A DNA stretch of 64,000 bases from Klebsiella sp. WP3-W18-ESBL-02 (GTDB lineage: Bacteria > Pseudomonadota > Gammaproteobacteria > Enterobacterales > Enterobacteriaceae). The position numbers were made by a program, and so were the translations under genes. Positions 18,383-26,963 of this stretch are shown here, piece after piece; the stretch's first letter is position 1; each line of letters begins with the position of its first letter. The notes under the pieces are model-generated. The model had not been told where the DNA came from. It was given only the letters and a program-made list of their open reading frames with translations, and did no database searches. The DNA is taken from NCBI RefSeq assembly GCF_014168815.1, contig NZ_AP021972.1, positions 1,674,001 to 1,738,000 on the forward strand. The letters run 5' to 3'.

Positions 18383-19579
18383 TCAATCACGCGAAATCGC
18401 CTGCGCCAGCAGGGTGATGGGATGTTCACAGCGCTTGCTGGTGGACATCTCAATCTGCCATTTGCAGGTTTCGCAATCCGTCACCACCAGATCGGCGCCG
18501 CTGGCTTCAATTTGTGCGAACAGCGGCGCGCCTATCGCCTGTGAGGTAGGGTAGTTCTCACTTTTGAAGCCGTAGGTTCCGGCGATGCCGCAGCATTGCG
18601 ATTCGAGAACCTGCAGCTCCAGACCCGGGATACGGCGCAGCAGTTCCAGCGTATACAGCGACCAGCCCATTTTCTCCATGTGGCACGGCGTGTGATACAC
18701 CACCTTAAGCGGCAGCGGCTTTAATGCCAGCGCGGCGCCCTCGTCCAATTTTCGCCATAGCCAGCGCGTTGCGAGCTCAATGCTCTCACGGAGCCCGTGG
18801 TTATCGACATTTAACAGATGCGGATACTCATCGCGCAGCGTAAAGGTGCAGGTCGACGAGGTCGCTAACACCGGCAGTTGCTTGTCTTCAATGGCTTCGC
18901 GTAGCGACGCCACGTTGCTTTGCGCCTGTTGCCGCGCTTTGTCGAAGAAGCCGTTAGCAATCAGCGGCACCCCGCAGCATTTCTCTTTGCTTAATAGCTG
19001 CACGCCTACGCCCATGGCGTTGAGAACGGTAATCAGATCGAGCCCCAGCTGCGGGTGGTTGTAGTTAACGTAGCAGCCGTGAAAAAATGCCACCTGCTCG
19101 GCGAACTGCGTCTGCCGTTCGGCAATGTGCCGGTAGCGACGGCGAAAGGTGCCGAAGGCGTATTTAGGCAGGCTGCGGCGGTGGTCGATTTTCAGCGCGG
19201 TGTCCAGCAGCTGACGTACCGGTTTGAGGCCGGTGGCGGCGTTAACCAGCGGCGCAAACGGCGTCGACAGGCTGCCCATCAGATCGGTATGGCTGAGGAT
19301 TGCGTCACGCACTCCCGGCTTTTGCTGACCGTAGTCGGCGCGGGCGTGCTGAATAATATCGCCGATTTTCACGTCGGAAGGGCAGGCCACTTCACAGCGC
19401 TTGCAGTTAATACAGTATTTCAGCGCGTCGTCGTAGAGGCGGCTGTCTTTGCGCCGCAGCCGTTCGCCGTCCGGCCCGGCCTGTTTTGGCCCGGGGTAGC
19501 GTGGGTTGACGCGGCTCACCGGGCAGACGGTGGTGCAGACGGTACATTTGATGCAGTTTTCAAAGCTGTTCTGGCTCAT
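18383..19579 (-). CDS. glpC: Anaerobic glycerol-3-phosphate dehydrogenase subunit C (membrane anchor, Fe-S)
   Basis: A 398-residue protein (E. coli GlpC 396) with two ferredoxin-type clusters near the N-terminus (CIKCTVCTTVCPVSR and CINCKRCEVACPSDV). Two cysteine-rich CCG domains follow (KEKCCGVPL and ESQCCGIAG, with FHGCYVNYNHPQ). It passes electrons from GlpAB to the quinone pool at the inner membrane. The start ATG overlaps the glpB stop by 4 bases; the frame runs further upstream but homology begins here. Confidence 0.95.
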   Translation of the reverse strand: MSQNSFENCIKCTVCTTVCPVSRVNPRYPGPKQAGPDGERLRRKDSRLYDDALKYCINCKRCEVACPSDVKIGDIIQHARADYGQQKPGVRDAILSHTDLMGSLSTPFAPLVNAATGLKPVRQLLDTALKIDHRRSLPKYAFGTFRRRYRHIAERQTQFAEQVAFFHGCYVNYNHPQLGLDLITVLNAMGVGVQLLSKEKCCGVPLIANGFFDKARQQAQSNVASLREAIEDKQLPVLATSSTCTFTLRDEYPHLLNVDNHGLRESIELATRWLWRKLDEGAALALKPLPLKVVYHTPCHMEKMGWSLYTLELLRRIPGLELQVLESQCCGIAGTYGFKSENYPTSQAIGAPLFAQIEASGADLVVTDCETCKWQIEMSTSKRCEHPITLLAQAISRD

Positions 19580-20835
19580 GGTTGGCCTCCCACCGCCGCG
19601 ATAATCCGCTCCGCAGCGTGCAGGGCGGTGGCCGCGCAGACGCCGCCGCCGCACCCTTGGGCAATAGGATCATAGCCGCCCAGAACGGAACCGATGGCAA
19701 ACAGATTAGTAAAGGTGACGCCACGTTGCGCCGGGCGCAGGGCGTCATCCACGATGACGCCGGACTGTTGCCACGGCTGCGGCGCGAAGAAATTATCGTG
19801 ATACCACGCCGCGCGCGGCGTGGGTTGCTGGATATCCAGCCCCAAAATCGATTCGCGGATACCCTCGCGCCCGGCGATCAGCCCGTTGCTGAAAAAGCTG
19901 CCGCTGGCCAGTACGGCGTAGCGTGGGCGCAGCGGAATATCGCCGTGGTTACGCGTCCAGACGGCGTCAACGTTACCGTCAGCGTGGCTGACGCGCACGA
20001 CTTCATCCCCCGCCATCCAGATACCGCCAAGGCTGACGAACTGCCGCTGTAGTGCGGCGTGCAAACGCATACCGGGCACCGAAGGCGGCAGCGTAGGCAG
20101 TAAAAATAGCGGGCAGGGCAGGCTGGCGTTAAGCCAGTCGAATAGCGCGGTATCGCGCAGGCCAAAAACGGCGGGAAGCAGCAAGGCATCGTGCCCCTCG
20201 CACAGCGGCAGCAGCGCCTGATACAGCGTCTGCCAGTGTGCTTTTTCGTCCAGCACCCTGGCGATATTGGCGGCGCGAAACTCGGTTGGGTTATCGCGCA
20301 GCACGTCCAGCTCGGGGAGATCGATTTCGGCGGTATCAGCCGTCAGCCCCTGTTGCTGCAAAGAGGCCGCCGCGAGGTGCGGCTGGAAATCGAGAAAACC
20401 GCTGATGCCGACCACGCGAATGGCGCCGGTAGGCAGCGGTGTGACGGGAATATCCGGCGGGCTGAGCCAGGCATCACGCAGGGTGCCAAGCGGCGTTACG
20501 CGCTGGTGCGTTTGCGTGCTGGAGCCCTGCATATTCAGACCACAGGAAGCCAGCAGCGTTTGCGCATGTTGCGCATAGCGCAGCACGTTATCGGCACCGA
20601 GAAGCGCATAAGGGTGTTGCGGTGATGCCTCGGCGAGCGCGATAAGGCCGCTGACGGGATCGTCTACGCGCTGGCCATCGGGCAGGGCGCCGAGCAGATC
20701 CAGCGACCCGGAGGAGAAATGCAGCGCGCTCTGGCCGCGGCTGACAATGACACAGCGTAGCCCTGCTTGCTGTAGCCGTAGCCCGCACAGCAGTCCGGCG
20801 AGCCCGCCGCCGATGATAACGCTATCAAATCTCAT
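19576..20835 (-). CDS. glpB: Anaerobic glycerol-3-phosphate dehydrogenase subunit B
   Basis: A 419-residue flavoprotein subunit, the E. coli GlpB length. The N-terminal Rossmann motif is VIIGGGLAGLLCGLRLQ; the C-terminal flavin-contact segment is NLFAIGSVLGGYDPIAQGCGGGVCAATALHAAE. It overlaps glpA by 11 bases and glpC by 4, so glpABC is one translation-coupled operon. With GlpA and GlpC it oxidises glycerol 3-phosphate to dihydroxyacetone phosphate during anaerobic respiration. Confidence 0.95.
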   Translation of the reverse strand: MRFDSVIIGGGLAGLLCGLRLQQAGLRCVIVSRGQSALHFSSGSLDLLGALPDGQRVDDPVSGLIALAEASPQHPYALLGADNVLRYAQHAQTLLASCGLNMQGSSTQTHQRVTPLGTLRDAWLSPPDIPVTPLPTGAIRVVGISGFLDFQPHLAAASLQQQGLTADTAEIDLPELDVLRDNPTEFRAANIARVLDEKAHWQTLYQALLPLCEGHDALLLPAVFGLRDTALFDWLNASLPCPLFLLPTLPPSVPGMRLHAALQRQFVSLGGIWMAGDEVVRVSHADGNVDAVWTRNHGDIPLRPRYAVLASGSFFSNGLIAGREGIRESILGLDIQQPTPRAAWYHDNFFAPQPWQQSGVIVDDALRPAQRGVTFTNLFAIGSVLGGYDPIAQGCGGGVCAATALHAAERIIAAVGGQP

Positions 20836-22453
20836 GGTTGTCCTCCTTGTCCAGGCCACACAGACCCTGGTACACCCAGCGCGTGAGTTCGCTTTCGCGC
20901 AGCGCATCGCCCCAGGCAATCGGCTGGACGCCTTTCCAGCGCTCGTTAAGAAAGTCAGAAAGCTGCGCCAGCGACTGGGCGGCGGTGGTCACCTGATAAC
21001 GGTGCAGCAGGCCGCTCGCCCGACAGGCGCACAGTTCTCCCTGGCAGGTCCCCATGCCGACGCGCGTACGGCGACGCAGATCCAGCAGATTATTAACCGC
21101 CAGATTTTCCACCGCGTACTGCACTTCACCGGCGGTGACGGCTTCGCATTCGCACACCACGCTGCGGTGCAGGCGGCTGTTGCCGAGCCACTCCGGGGTA
21201 CGGTCGCCGTGCCGATAGACCGCAGAACCGCGGAGCGGCGCGGGCAGGGAGATCATGCGCTGCAGCGTTTTCTCGGCGGTCTCCTGAGAACCGGGCAGCG
21301 GCGTGTCGGCGGTTGAGCAGGGGCGGCTGTGGCGCAATTTTCGGCAGACGGCGTCGGTGGCCCACTCCGCCATCAGGCGATAGGTCATCAGCTTGCCGCC
21401 GGTAATGGTGATAAAGCCTTCCAGCCCATCGCGCTCAGCGTGGTCCAGCAGGACAATGCCGCGGCTGACGTTGCGCCCGCTGGGATCGTTGTCGCTCGCC
21501 ACCAGCGGCCGTACGCCGCAGTAGGCGCGGAGAATGCGCGTATGTGCCATACGGGGCGCCAGCTTCTCGCCTTCTCGCAGCAGAATGTCAACCTCATCAG
21601 GTGTGACCCGGCAGCGATCGATATCACGATAGTCAATGTGTGTGGAGGTCGTGCCAATCAGTGAGATGGTATCGCCGGGCACCAGAATATCGGCGTCGGC
21701 GGGAGGGCGGCAGCGGTTGATAACGTGCTGGTTGAGGCGGTTTTCGAAAATCAGCAGCGAGCCTTTGGCTGGAAACATGCGGATGCGTAAATCGGCATAT
21801 TCGGCGATGCGCTGGCCCCAGATCCCGGCGGCGTTGACCACCACGGGCGCGCGCAGCTCACGTTGTTCGGCGGTGGTGCGATCGACCAGCTTGACGCCCT
21901 CTACCCGGTCGCCGCGACGGATAAGCCCCGTGACTTCGTGAGCGGTCAGGATGGTTGCGCCGTGTTCACGCGCATCAAGCATGTTGGCGGCGGTGAGGCG
22001 GAACGGATCGACGGTGCCGTCCGGCACGCGCACCGCCCCGGTCAGCGCCGGGTTAACCGAGGGTTCCATGCGCCTGGCGAGCTGCGGGTCGATGGCTTCA
22101 GCCTGAATACCGGCGGCCAGACAGGCCTCGATAAAGGGACGTTGATAGTGCAGATCGTCTTCCGGCAGCGTGATGAACAGGCCGCTGGTGGGCTCAATGC
22201 AGTGGCGGGCAATCCGGCGCAGGATCTGGTTTTCGCTGATGCATTCGCGCGCCGACTCGCCGTCGGTCACCGCGTAGCGCGCGCCGCTGTGCAGCAGACC
22301 GTGATTGCGTCCAGTGGCGCCGGTGGCGATATCAAAACGCTCTACCAGCGCCGCCTTCAGCCCGCGCAGGGCACAGTCGCGGGCGATCCCGGCGCCGGTG
22401 GCGCCGCCGCCGATGATAATAACGTCGAATTCAGATACAGAGGCGCTGTCCAT
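20825..22453 (-). CDS. glpA: Anaerobic glycerol-3-phosphate dehydrogenase subunit A (catalytic)
   Basis: A 542-residue FAD enzyme (the E. coli length). The dinucleotide fold VIIGGGATGAGIARDCALRG starts the protein; the GlpD/GlpA signature RNHGLLHSGARYAV and the DAO-type GGKLMTYRLMAEWAT follow; a C-terminal BFD-like [2Fe-2S] domain has CECEAVT and GMGTCQGELCACR. First gene of glpABC. It is preceded by a GlpR operator. Unlike E. coli, no divergent glpTQ lies upstream; the next gene is yfaE, 218 bases away. Confidence 0.96.
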   Translation of the reverse strand: MDSASVSEFDVIIIGGGATGAGIARDCALRGLKAALVERFDIATGATGRNHGLLHSGARYAVTDGESARECISENQILRRIARHCIEPTSGLFITLPEDDLHYQRPFIEACLAAGIQAEAIDPQLARRMEPSVNPALTGAVRVPDGTVDPFRLTAANMLDAREHGATILTAHEVTGLIRRGDRVEGVKLVDRTTAEQRELRAPVVVNAAGIWGQRIAEYADLRIRMFPAKGSLLIFENRLNQHVINRCRPPADADILVPGDTISLIGTTSTHIDYRDIDRCRVTPDEVDILLREGEKLAPRMAHTRILRAYCGVRPLVASDNDPSGRNVSRGIVLLDHAERDGLEGFITITGGKLMTYRLMAEWATDAVCRKLRHSRPCSTADTPLPGSQETAEKTLQRMISLPAPLRGSAVYRHGDRTPEWLGNSRLHRSVVCECEAVTAGEVQYAVENLAVNNLLDLRRRTRVGMGTCQGELCACRASGLLHRYQVTTAAQSLAQLSDFLNERWKGVQPIAWGDALRESELTRWVYQGLCGLDKEDNHEI

Positions 22454-22464
22454 AGTGTGTCCTC

Positions 22465-22525
22465 AATGTTCGTTTTCATTACATTAAGTCACATCATTAT
22501 GGAGAATTGTTTGATATCGAACATA
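22465..22525 (-). promoter_or_regulatory. GlpR operators upstream of glpA
   Basis: Bases 22506-22525 (ATTGTTTGATATCGAACATA) match the 20-base GlpR consensus WATGTTCGWTAWCGAACATW at 18 positions as I scored it by eye. A second site at 22465-22484 keeps only the left half (AATGTTCG). GlpR represses the glp regulon in the absence of glycerol 3-phosphate. Between them GATGTGACTTAATGT contains a TGTGA half-site that could be part of a CRP site, but the other half is poor. Confidence 0.7.
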
Positions 22526-22611
22526 TTCGCGCGTTAATCGAAAACAGAATCGCGCATTTTGGGGTCTGAGTCGACTTCTGCCGGCTGGGCGCGCGGCGGC
22601 GTGTTGGCGCA

Positions 22612-22640
22612 GAAAAGAAAAAGCGCCGTTTATCGGCGCC
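22612..22640 (-). terminator. Terminator of nrdAB-yfaE
   Basis: Read on the minus strand, GGCGCCG-ATAAA-CGGCGC is followed by TTTTTCTTTTC. It lies 32 bases past the yfaE stop. Confidence 0.8.
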
Positions 22641-22671
22641 ATTAGCGAAGAGGTATGTCGTGCACTAACCG

Positions 22672-22926
22672 TTACATCTCGATTTCAATATCGCCTTTTG
22701 CCCGGCAGCAGCAGGGCAAAATTTCATCCGGCTGGATAAAGGCCAGCGGCTCGGTCAGCCAGTCAACCTGGCCCGATACCAGCCGCGTGCGGCAGGAGCC
22801 GCAGTAGCCTTCACGGCACTGATATTCCACCTCAACGTTGTGGGACTCCAGCGCCGCCAGTAGGGACGGATGTTCATCCTGGCACAGCAGACGCGTGCCG
22901 GTGATGCGCAGAAAAACCCGGCTCAT
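22672..22926 (-). CDS. yfaE: [2Fe-2S] ferredoxin-like cluster maintenance protein for ribonucleotide reductase
   Basis: An 84-residue ferredoxin of the plant type, with cluster cysteines in YQCREGYCGSCRTR and a later CCCR. In E. coli YfaE donates electrons for maintenance and repair of the diferric-tyrosyl cofactor of NrdB. The ATG lies one base after the nrdB stop; the frame is open upstream, but that part overlaps nrdB. It ends the nrdA-nrdB-yfaE operon. Confidence 0.96.
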   Translation of the reverse strand: MSRVFLRITGTRLLCQDEHPSLLAALESHNVEVEYQCREGYCGSCRTRLVSGQVDWLTEPLAFIQPDEILPCCCRAKGDIEIEM

Positions 22927-22927
22927 C

Positions 22928-24058
22928 TTACAGCTGGAAGTTGCTGAGATCGTCGGTATCAACTTCCGAGTCAATCTGACCGACCAGGTATGAGCTGACT
23001 TCCACTTCCTGCGGTGCTACCTGTACGTTATCAGAGACCAGCCAGGTGTTGATCCACGGGATCGGGTTGGAGCGGGTCTGGAACGGTAGATCCAGGCCGA
23101 CCGCCTGCATACGGATGTTGGTAATGTATTCAACATACTGGCACAGAATGTCTTTGTTCAGGCCAATCATCGAGCCGTCGCGGAACAGGTAGTCTGCCCA
23201 CTCTTTTTCCTGCTGAGCGGCCTGAACGAACAGGTCGTAGCATTCTTGCTTGCACTCTTCAGCAATCTCCGCCATCTCCGGGTCATCGGTGCCGCTGCGC
23301 AGCAGGTTCAGCATGTGCTGGGTACCGGTCAGGTGCAGGGCTTCATCGCGCGCGATCAGGCGGATGATTTTGGCGTTGCCTTCCATCAGTTCGCGCTCGG
23401 CGAAAGCGAAAGAGCAGGCGAAGCTGACGTAGAAGCGGATGGCTTCAAGCGCGTTCACGCTCATCAGGCAGATGTAGAGTTTCTTTTTCAGCTCGCGCAG
23501 GTTCACGGTCACGGTTTTGCCGTTGACGCTGTGGGTGCCTTCGCCCAGCAGATGCCAGTAGCTGGTCATTTCGATCAGCTCGTCATAGTAGCTGGAAATG
23601 CCTTCTGCGCGTTTCTGAATCTGTTCGTTGGTGACGATGTCATCAAACACAATCGCCGGATCGTTGACGATGTTGCGGATAATGTGGGTGTAAGATCGCG
23701 AGTGGATGGTTTCAGAAAACGCCCACGTTTCCACCCAGGTTTCCAGCTCAGGAATGGAAATCAGCGGCAGCAGCGCCACGTTCGGGCTACGGCCCTGAAT
23801 GGAGTCCAGCAGGGTCTGATACTTCAGGTTGCTGATGAAAATGTGCTTTTCGTGTTCCGGCAGCGCCTGGTAGTCGATGCGATCGCGGGACACGTCCACT
23901 TCTTCCGGACGCCAGAAGAAGGAGAGCTGTTTTTCAATCAGCTTTTCGAAGATGTCATATTTCTGCTGGTCGTAGCGTGCCACGTTGACCGGCTGGCCAA
24001 AGAACATCGGCTCTTTGAGCTGATCGTTTTTCGTCTGTGAAAAAGTGGTGTATGCCAT
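22928..24058 (-). CDS. nrdB: Ribonucleoside-diphosphate reductase class Ia, beta subunit
   Basis: A 376-residue radical-generating subunit, almost identical to E. coli NrdB. The tyrosyl-radical residue is Tyr122 (mature numbering) in RSYTHIIRNI; iron ligands lie in WAFSETIHSRS, FAERELMEG and ARDEALHLTGTQH. The C-terminal tail DTDDLSNFQL is the peptide that docks on NrdA. Start chosen at MAYTTFSQ by family; three extra codons upstream are possible but unneeded. It follows nrdA by 149 bases that hold two hairpins. Confidence 0.98.
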   Translation of the reverse strand: MAYTTFSQTKNDQLKEPMFFGQPVNVARYDQQKYDIFEKLIEKQLSFFWRPEEVDVSRDRIDYQALPEHEKHIFISNLKYQTLLDSIQGRSPNVALLPLISIPELETWVETWAFSETIHSRSYTHIIRNIVNDPAIVFDDIVTNEQIQKRAEGISSYYDELIEMTSYWHLLGEGTHSVNGKTVTVNLRELKKKLYICLMSVNALEAIRFYVSFACSFAFAERELMEGNAKIIRLIARDEALHLTGTQHMLNLLRSGTDDPEMAEIAEECKQECYDLFVQAAQQEKEWADYLFRDGSMIGLNKDILCQYVEYITNIRMQAVGLDLPFQTRSNPIPWINTWLVSDNVQVAPQEVEVSSYLVGQIDSEVDTDDLSNFQL

Positions 24059-24132
24059 TGATGTCAATCCTGTCTGGAGAGTAATGCCGGATGGCGGTTA
24101 CTTACCTGCTTACAATATCATCGCAAAAAAAT

Positions 24133-24199
24133 CCGTACACCGAATAAGGTTTTCGTCGGTACGGAAATCAAAGGCCGGGTCAGCGTATCGCTGCCCGGC
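24133..24199 (-). repeat. Two hairpins in the nrdA-nrdB spacer, one REP-like
   Basis: Bases 24174-24199 form a nearly perfect palindrome, GCCGGG-T-CAGCG with CGCTG-CCCGGC around a 3-base loop, of REP type. Bases 24133-24164 form a weaker hairpin (CCGTAC and ACCGA arms with TCGGTACGG). Such structures between operon genes often stabilise upstream mRNA or attenuate readthrough; the effect here is inferred. Confidence 0.6.
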
Positions 24200-24207
24200 A
24201 ATCGTTA

Positions 24208-26493
24208 TTAGATCTTACAGGCGCCGCTTTCGCAGCCGTCATCCTGAATGGACGGCACCAGGTCATCCTGAGCATCTTCCGCACCGTCGCGGGTGTTTTG
24301 ATAGTACAGGGTTTTCACGCCAAACTTATAGGCCGTCAGCAGGTCTTTAAGCAGCTGCTGCATCGGTACTTTGCCTGACGGGAAGCGCGTCGGGTCATAG
24401 TTGGTGTTGGCGGAAATGGCCTGGTCGATAAACTTCTGCATAATCCCCACCAGCTGCAGATAGCCGTCGTTGTTCGGCATTTCCCACAGCAGCTCGTAGG
24501 CGTTACCCAGATGCTCGTAGTCCGGCACGACCTGGCGCAGAATACCGTCTTTCGACGCTTTGATGCTCACGTAGCCGCGCGGCGGTTCGATGCCGTTGGT
24601 GGCGTTGGAGATCTGCGAAGAGGTCTCGGACGGCATCAGTGCAGAGAGCGTAGAGTTACGCAGGCCGTGGGTCGTAATGGACTGACGCAGCGCTTCCCAG
24701 TCGAGGTGCAGCGGTTCGTTGGTAATCGCATCCAGGTCTTTCTTATAGGTATCGATCGGCAGAATACCCTGCGCATAGGTGGTTTCGTTGAACCACGGGC
24801 AGGCGCCTTGTTCTTTCGCCAGCTCGTTAGAGGCCTTCAGCAGGTAGTACTGAATGGCTTCGAAAGTCTGGTGCGTCAGGTTGTTAGCGCTGCCATCGGA
24901 GTAACGTTTACCGTTTTTCGCCAGCCAGTAGGCGTAGTTGATAACGCCAATGCCAAGCGTACGACGACCCATCGCACCGCGCTCTGCGGCTTTGATCGGG
25001 TAGTCCTGGTAGTCGAGCAGGGCGTCCAGCGCGCGCACTGCCAGTATTGCCAGCTCTTCCAGCTCGTCGAGGCTGTTGATGGCCCCCAGGTTGAACGCGG
25101 ACAGCGTACACAGCGCGATTTCGCCGTTTTCGTCGTTCACGTCGTCCAGCGGTTTGGTCGGCAGCGCGATTTCCAGGCACAGGTTAGACTGGCGCACCGG
25201 CGCAATAGCCGGATCGAACGGGCTGTGGGTGTTGCAATGGTCAACGTTCTGGATGTAGATACGGCCGGTAGAGGCGCGTTCCTGCATCATCAGCGAGAAA
25301 AGCTCGACCGCTTTAACGCGCTGTTTGCGGATGCTGTCGTCGTTTTCATATTGTACGTACAGGCGCTCAAACTCGTCCTGGTCGGCAAAGAATGCATCAT
25401 ACAGCCCCGGGACGTCGGATGGGCTGAACAGCGTGATGTCGCCACCTTTCAACAGTCGGGTGTACATCAGTTTGTTGATCTGTACGCCGTAGTCCATGTG
25501 ACGCACGCGGTTACCTTCGACGCCGCGGTTGTTTTTCAGGACCAGCAGGCTTTCGACTTCCAGGTGCCACATTGGGTAGAACAGGGTGGCCGCACCACCG
25601 CGTACGCCGCCCTGAGAGCAGGATTTTACCGCCGTCTGGAAGTGCTTATAGAACGGAATACAGCCGGTGTGGAACGCTTCACCGCCGCGAATCGGGCTAC
25701 CCAGTGCACGAATGCGACCGGCGTTGATACCGATACCGGCGCGCTGGGAAACGTATTTCACAATCGCGCTGGAGGTGGCGTTAATGGAATCCAGGCTGTC
25801 GCCGCACTCGATCAGGACGCAGGAGCTGAACTGACGGGTCGGGGTACGTACGCCGGACATAATCGGCGTAGGCAGAGAAATCTTGAACGTGGAAACCGCA
25901 TCGTAGAAGCGCTTCACGTAGCTCAGGCGGGTTTCACGCGGGTAGTTGGAGAACAGGCAGGCCGCGACCAGAATATACAGGAACTGCGCGCTCTCGTAGA
26001 TTTCGCCGGTCACACGGTTCTGTACCAGGTATTTACCTTCAAGCTGCTTAACTGCCGCGTAGGAGAAGGTCATGTCACGGTCGTGAACGATAAACGAGTC
26101 CATCTGCTTGAACTCTTCTTCCGTATAGTCTTCCAGCAGATGATTGTCGTATTTACCCAGATTGACCATGTGTTTGACGTGGTCGAACAGCGCCGGCGGC
26201 TCGAACTGGCCGTAGGCTTTTTTACGCAGGTGGAATACCGCCAGGCGTGCGGCCAGGTACTGGTAGTCTGGTGCTTCGCGGGAGATCAGATCTGCGGCTG
26301 CTTTGATAATCGTTTCATGAATATCAGATGTTTTAATTCCGTCGTAGAACTGGATGTGTGAACGCAGCTCGACCTGAGAAATCGAGACGTTATGCAGCCC
26401 TTCCGCTGCCCAATCCAGCACGCGATGAATTTTGTCGAGGTTAATGCGCTCTGTGCGGCCGTCACGCTTCGTCACCAGCAGACTCTGATTCAT
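24208..26493 (-). CDS. nrdA: Ribonucleoside-diphosphate reductase class Ia, alpha subunit
   Basis: A 761-residue catalytic subunit, the E. coli length. It has the N-terminal ATP-cone (about 5-95), the active-site region with SSCVLIECGD (Cys225), NLCLEIALPT (Cys439) and CTLSAFNLGAI (Cys462), the radical-transfer tyrosines near YYQNTRDGAED, and the C-terminal redox pair Cys754/Cys759 in GCESGACKI. It reduces all four ribonucleoside diphosphates aerobically with NrdB. The start is at MNQSLLVTKRDG by homology. Upstream DnaA boxes and NrdR-like boxes suggest the usual replication-linked control. Confidence 0.98.
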   Translation of the reverse strand: MNQSLLVTKRDGRTERINLDKIHRVLDWAAEGLHNVSISQVELRSHIQFYDGIKTSDIHETIIKAAADLISREAPDYQYLAARLAVFHLRKKAYGQFEPPALFDHVKHMVNLGKYDNHLLEDYTEEEFKQMDSFIVHDRDMTFSYAAVKQLEGKYLVQNRVTGEIYESAQFLYILVAACLFSNYPRETRLSYVKRFYDAVSTFKISLPTPIMSGVRTPTRQFSSCVLIECGDSLDSINATSSAIVKYVSQRAGIGINAGRIRALGSPIRGGEAFHTGCIPFYKHFQTAVKSCSQGGVRGGAATLFYPMWHLEVESLLVLKNNRGVEGNRVRHMDYGVQINKLMYTRLLKGGDITLFSPSDVPGLYDAFFADQDEFERLYVQYENDDSIRKQRVKAVELFSLMMQERASTGRIYIQNVDHCNTHSPFDPAIAPVRQSNLCLEIALPTKPLDDVNDENGEIALCTLSAFNLGAINSLDELEELAILAVRALDALLDYQDYPIKAAERGAMGRRTLGIGVINYAYWLAKNGKRYSDGSANNLTHQTFEAIQYYLLKASNELAKEQGACPWFNETTYAQGILPIDTYKKDLDAITNEPLHLDWEALRQSITTHGLRNSTLSALMPSETSSQISNATNGIEPPRGYVSIKASKDGILRQVVPDYEHLGNAYELLWEMPNNDGYLQLVGIMQKFIDQAISANTNYDPTRFPSGKVPMQQLLKDLLTAYKFGVKTLYYQNTRDGAEDAQDDLVPSIQDDGCESGACKI

Positions 26494-26534
26494 GTGATTG
26501 TTACCTGTCCGTGAAAAGGAAAATATCCCCTGAT

Positions 26535-26620
26535 TTATCCACAATGCCGGTTGTAGTAAAACCTGTGGATAAATACTACATGTAGGGGTTCGTTGATTAA
26601 TTAAACGCTATATGGTGAGT
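26535..26620 (-). promoter_or_regulatory. nrdA control region: two DnaA boxes and two NrdR-like boxes
   Basis: TTATCCACA at 26535-26543 and its inverse TGTGGATAA at 26564-26572 are perfect DnaA 9-mers 20 bases apart, as in the E. coli nrdA promoter where DnaA acts. Farther out, ACTACATGTAGGGGT (about 26574-26588) and ACGCTATATGGTGAGT (26606-26621) resemble NrdR boxes. Their centres are about 31 bases apart, the spacing expected for tandem NrdR boxes; these two are weaker matches. Confidence 0.7.
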
Positions 26621-26865
26621 ATTCTAGTCTGGATTCTTTTGAGTACAAGGGTTGATTTTGACGTTAAATTGAGGTTGATAAAGGGTGAAAAACGCGAAGT
26701 CCACGGCGCATAAGGGCTGGCGGGGATGTCAATAATGCGCAAAAAAAAATGAAAATTTGATCGAGTGCTGATTTCTTCGGCGAAGGGAAAAATTGCGCTA
26801 TATGATGCAGCGCAATTTTGCCGCAGTGGCAATACCAATGATTGGTAGGGCCGATAGGTTTGCAG

Positions 26866-26946
26866 GCCTGATAAGCGAAGCGCCATCAGGCGTTGAACGT
26901 CGGCGCTGCGCCGGATGGCGGCGCTGCGCCTTATCCGGCCTGCGGG
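26866..26946. repeat. BIME: two inverted REP elements between nrdA and ubiG
   Basis: GCCTGATAAGCGAAGCGCCATCAGGC at 26866-26891 and a second REP at 26910-26939 (GCCGGAT ... TTATCCGGC) face each other about 18 bases apart. They lie 18 bases past the ubiG stop, inside the 470-base interval between ubiG and nrdA. The rest of that interval (about 26621-26860) is AT-rich, with no gene that I can see. Confidence 0.85.
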
Positions 26947-26963
26947 CCAGCGTCATCAGCGGC

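Noticed and set aside
24511..26361. Long open frame (616 codons) on the plus strand opposite nrdA
   Set aside because: It is a codon-bias shadow of the highly conserved nrdA on the other strand; it has no ribosome-binding site and its translation is Arg/Val/Gln-rich without domain features.
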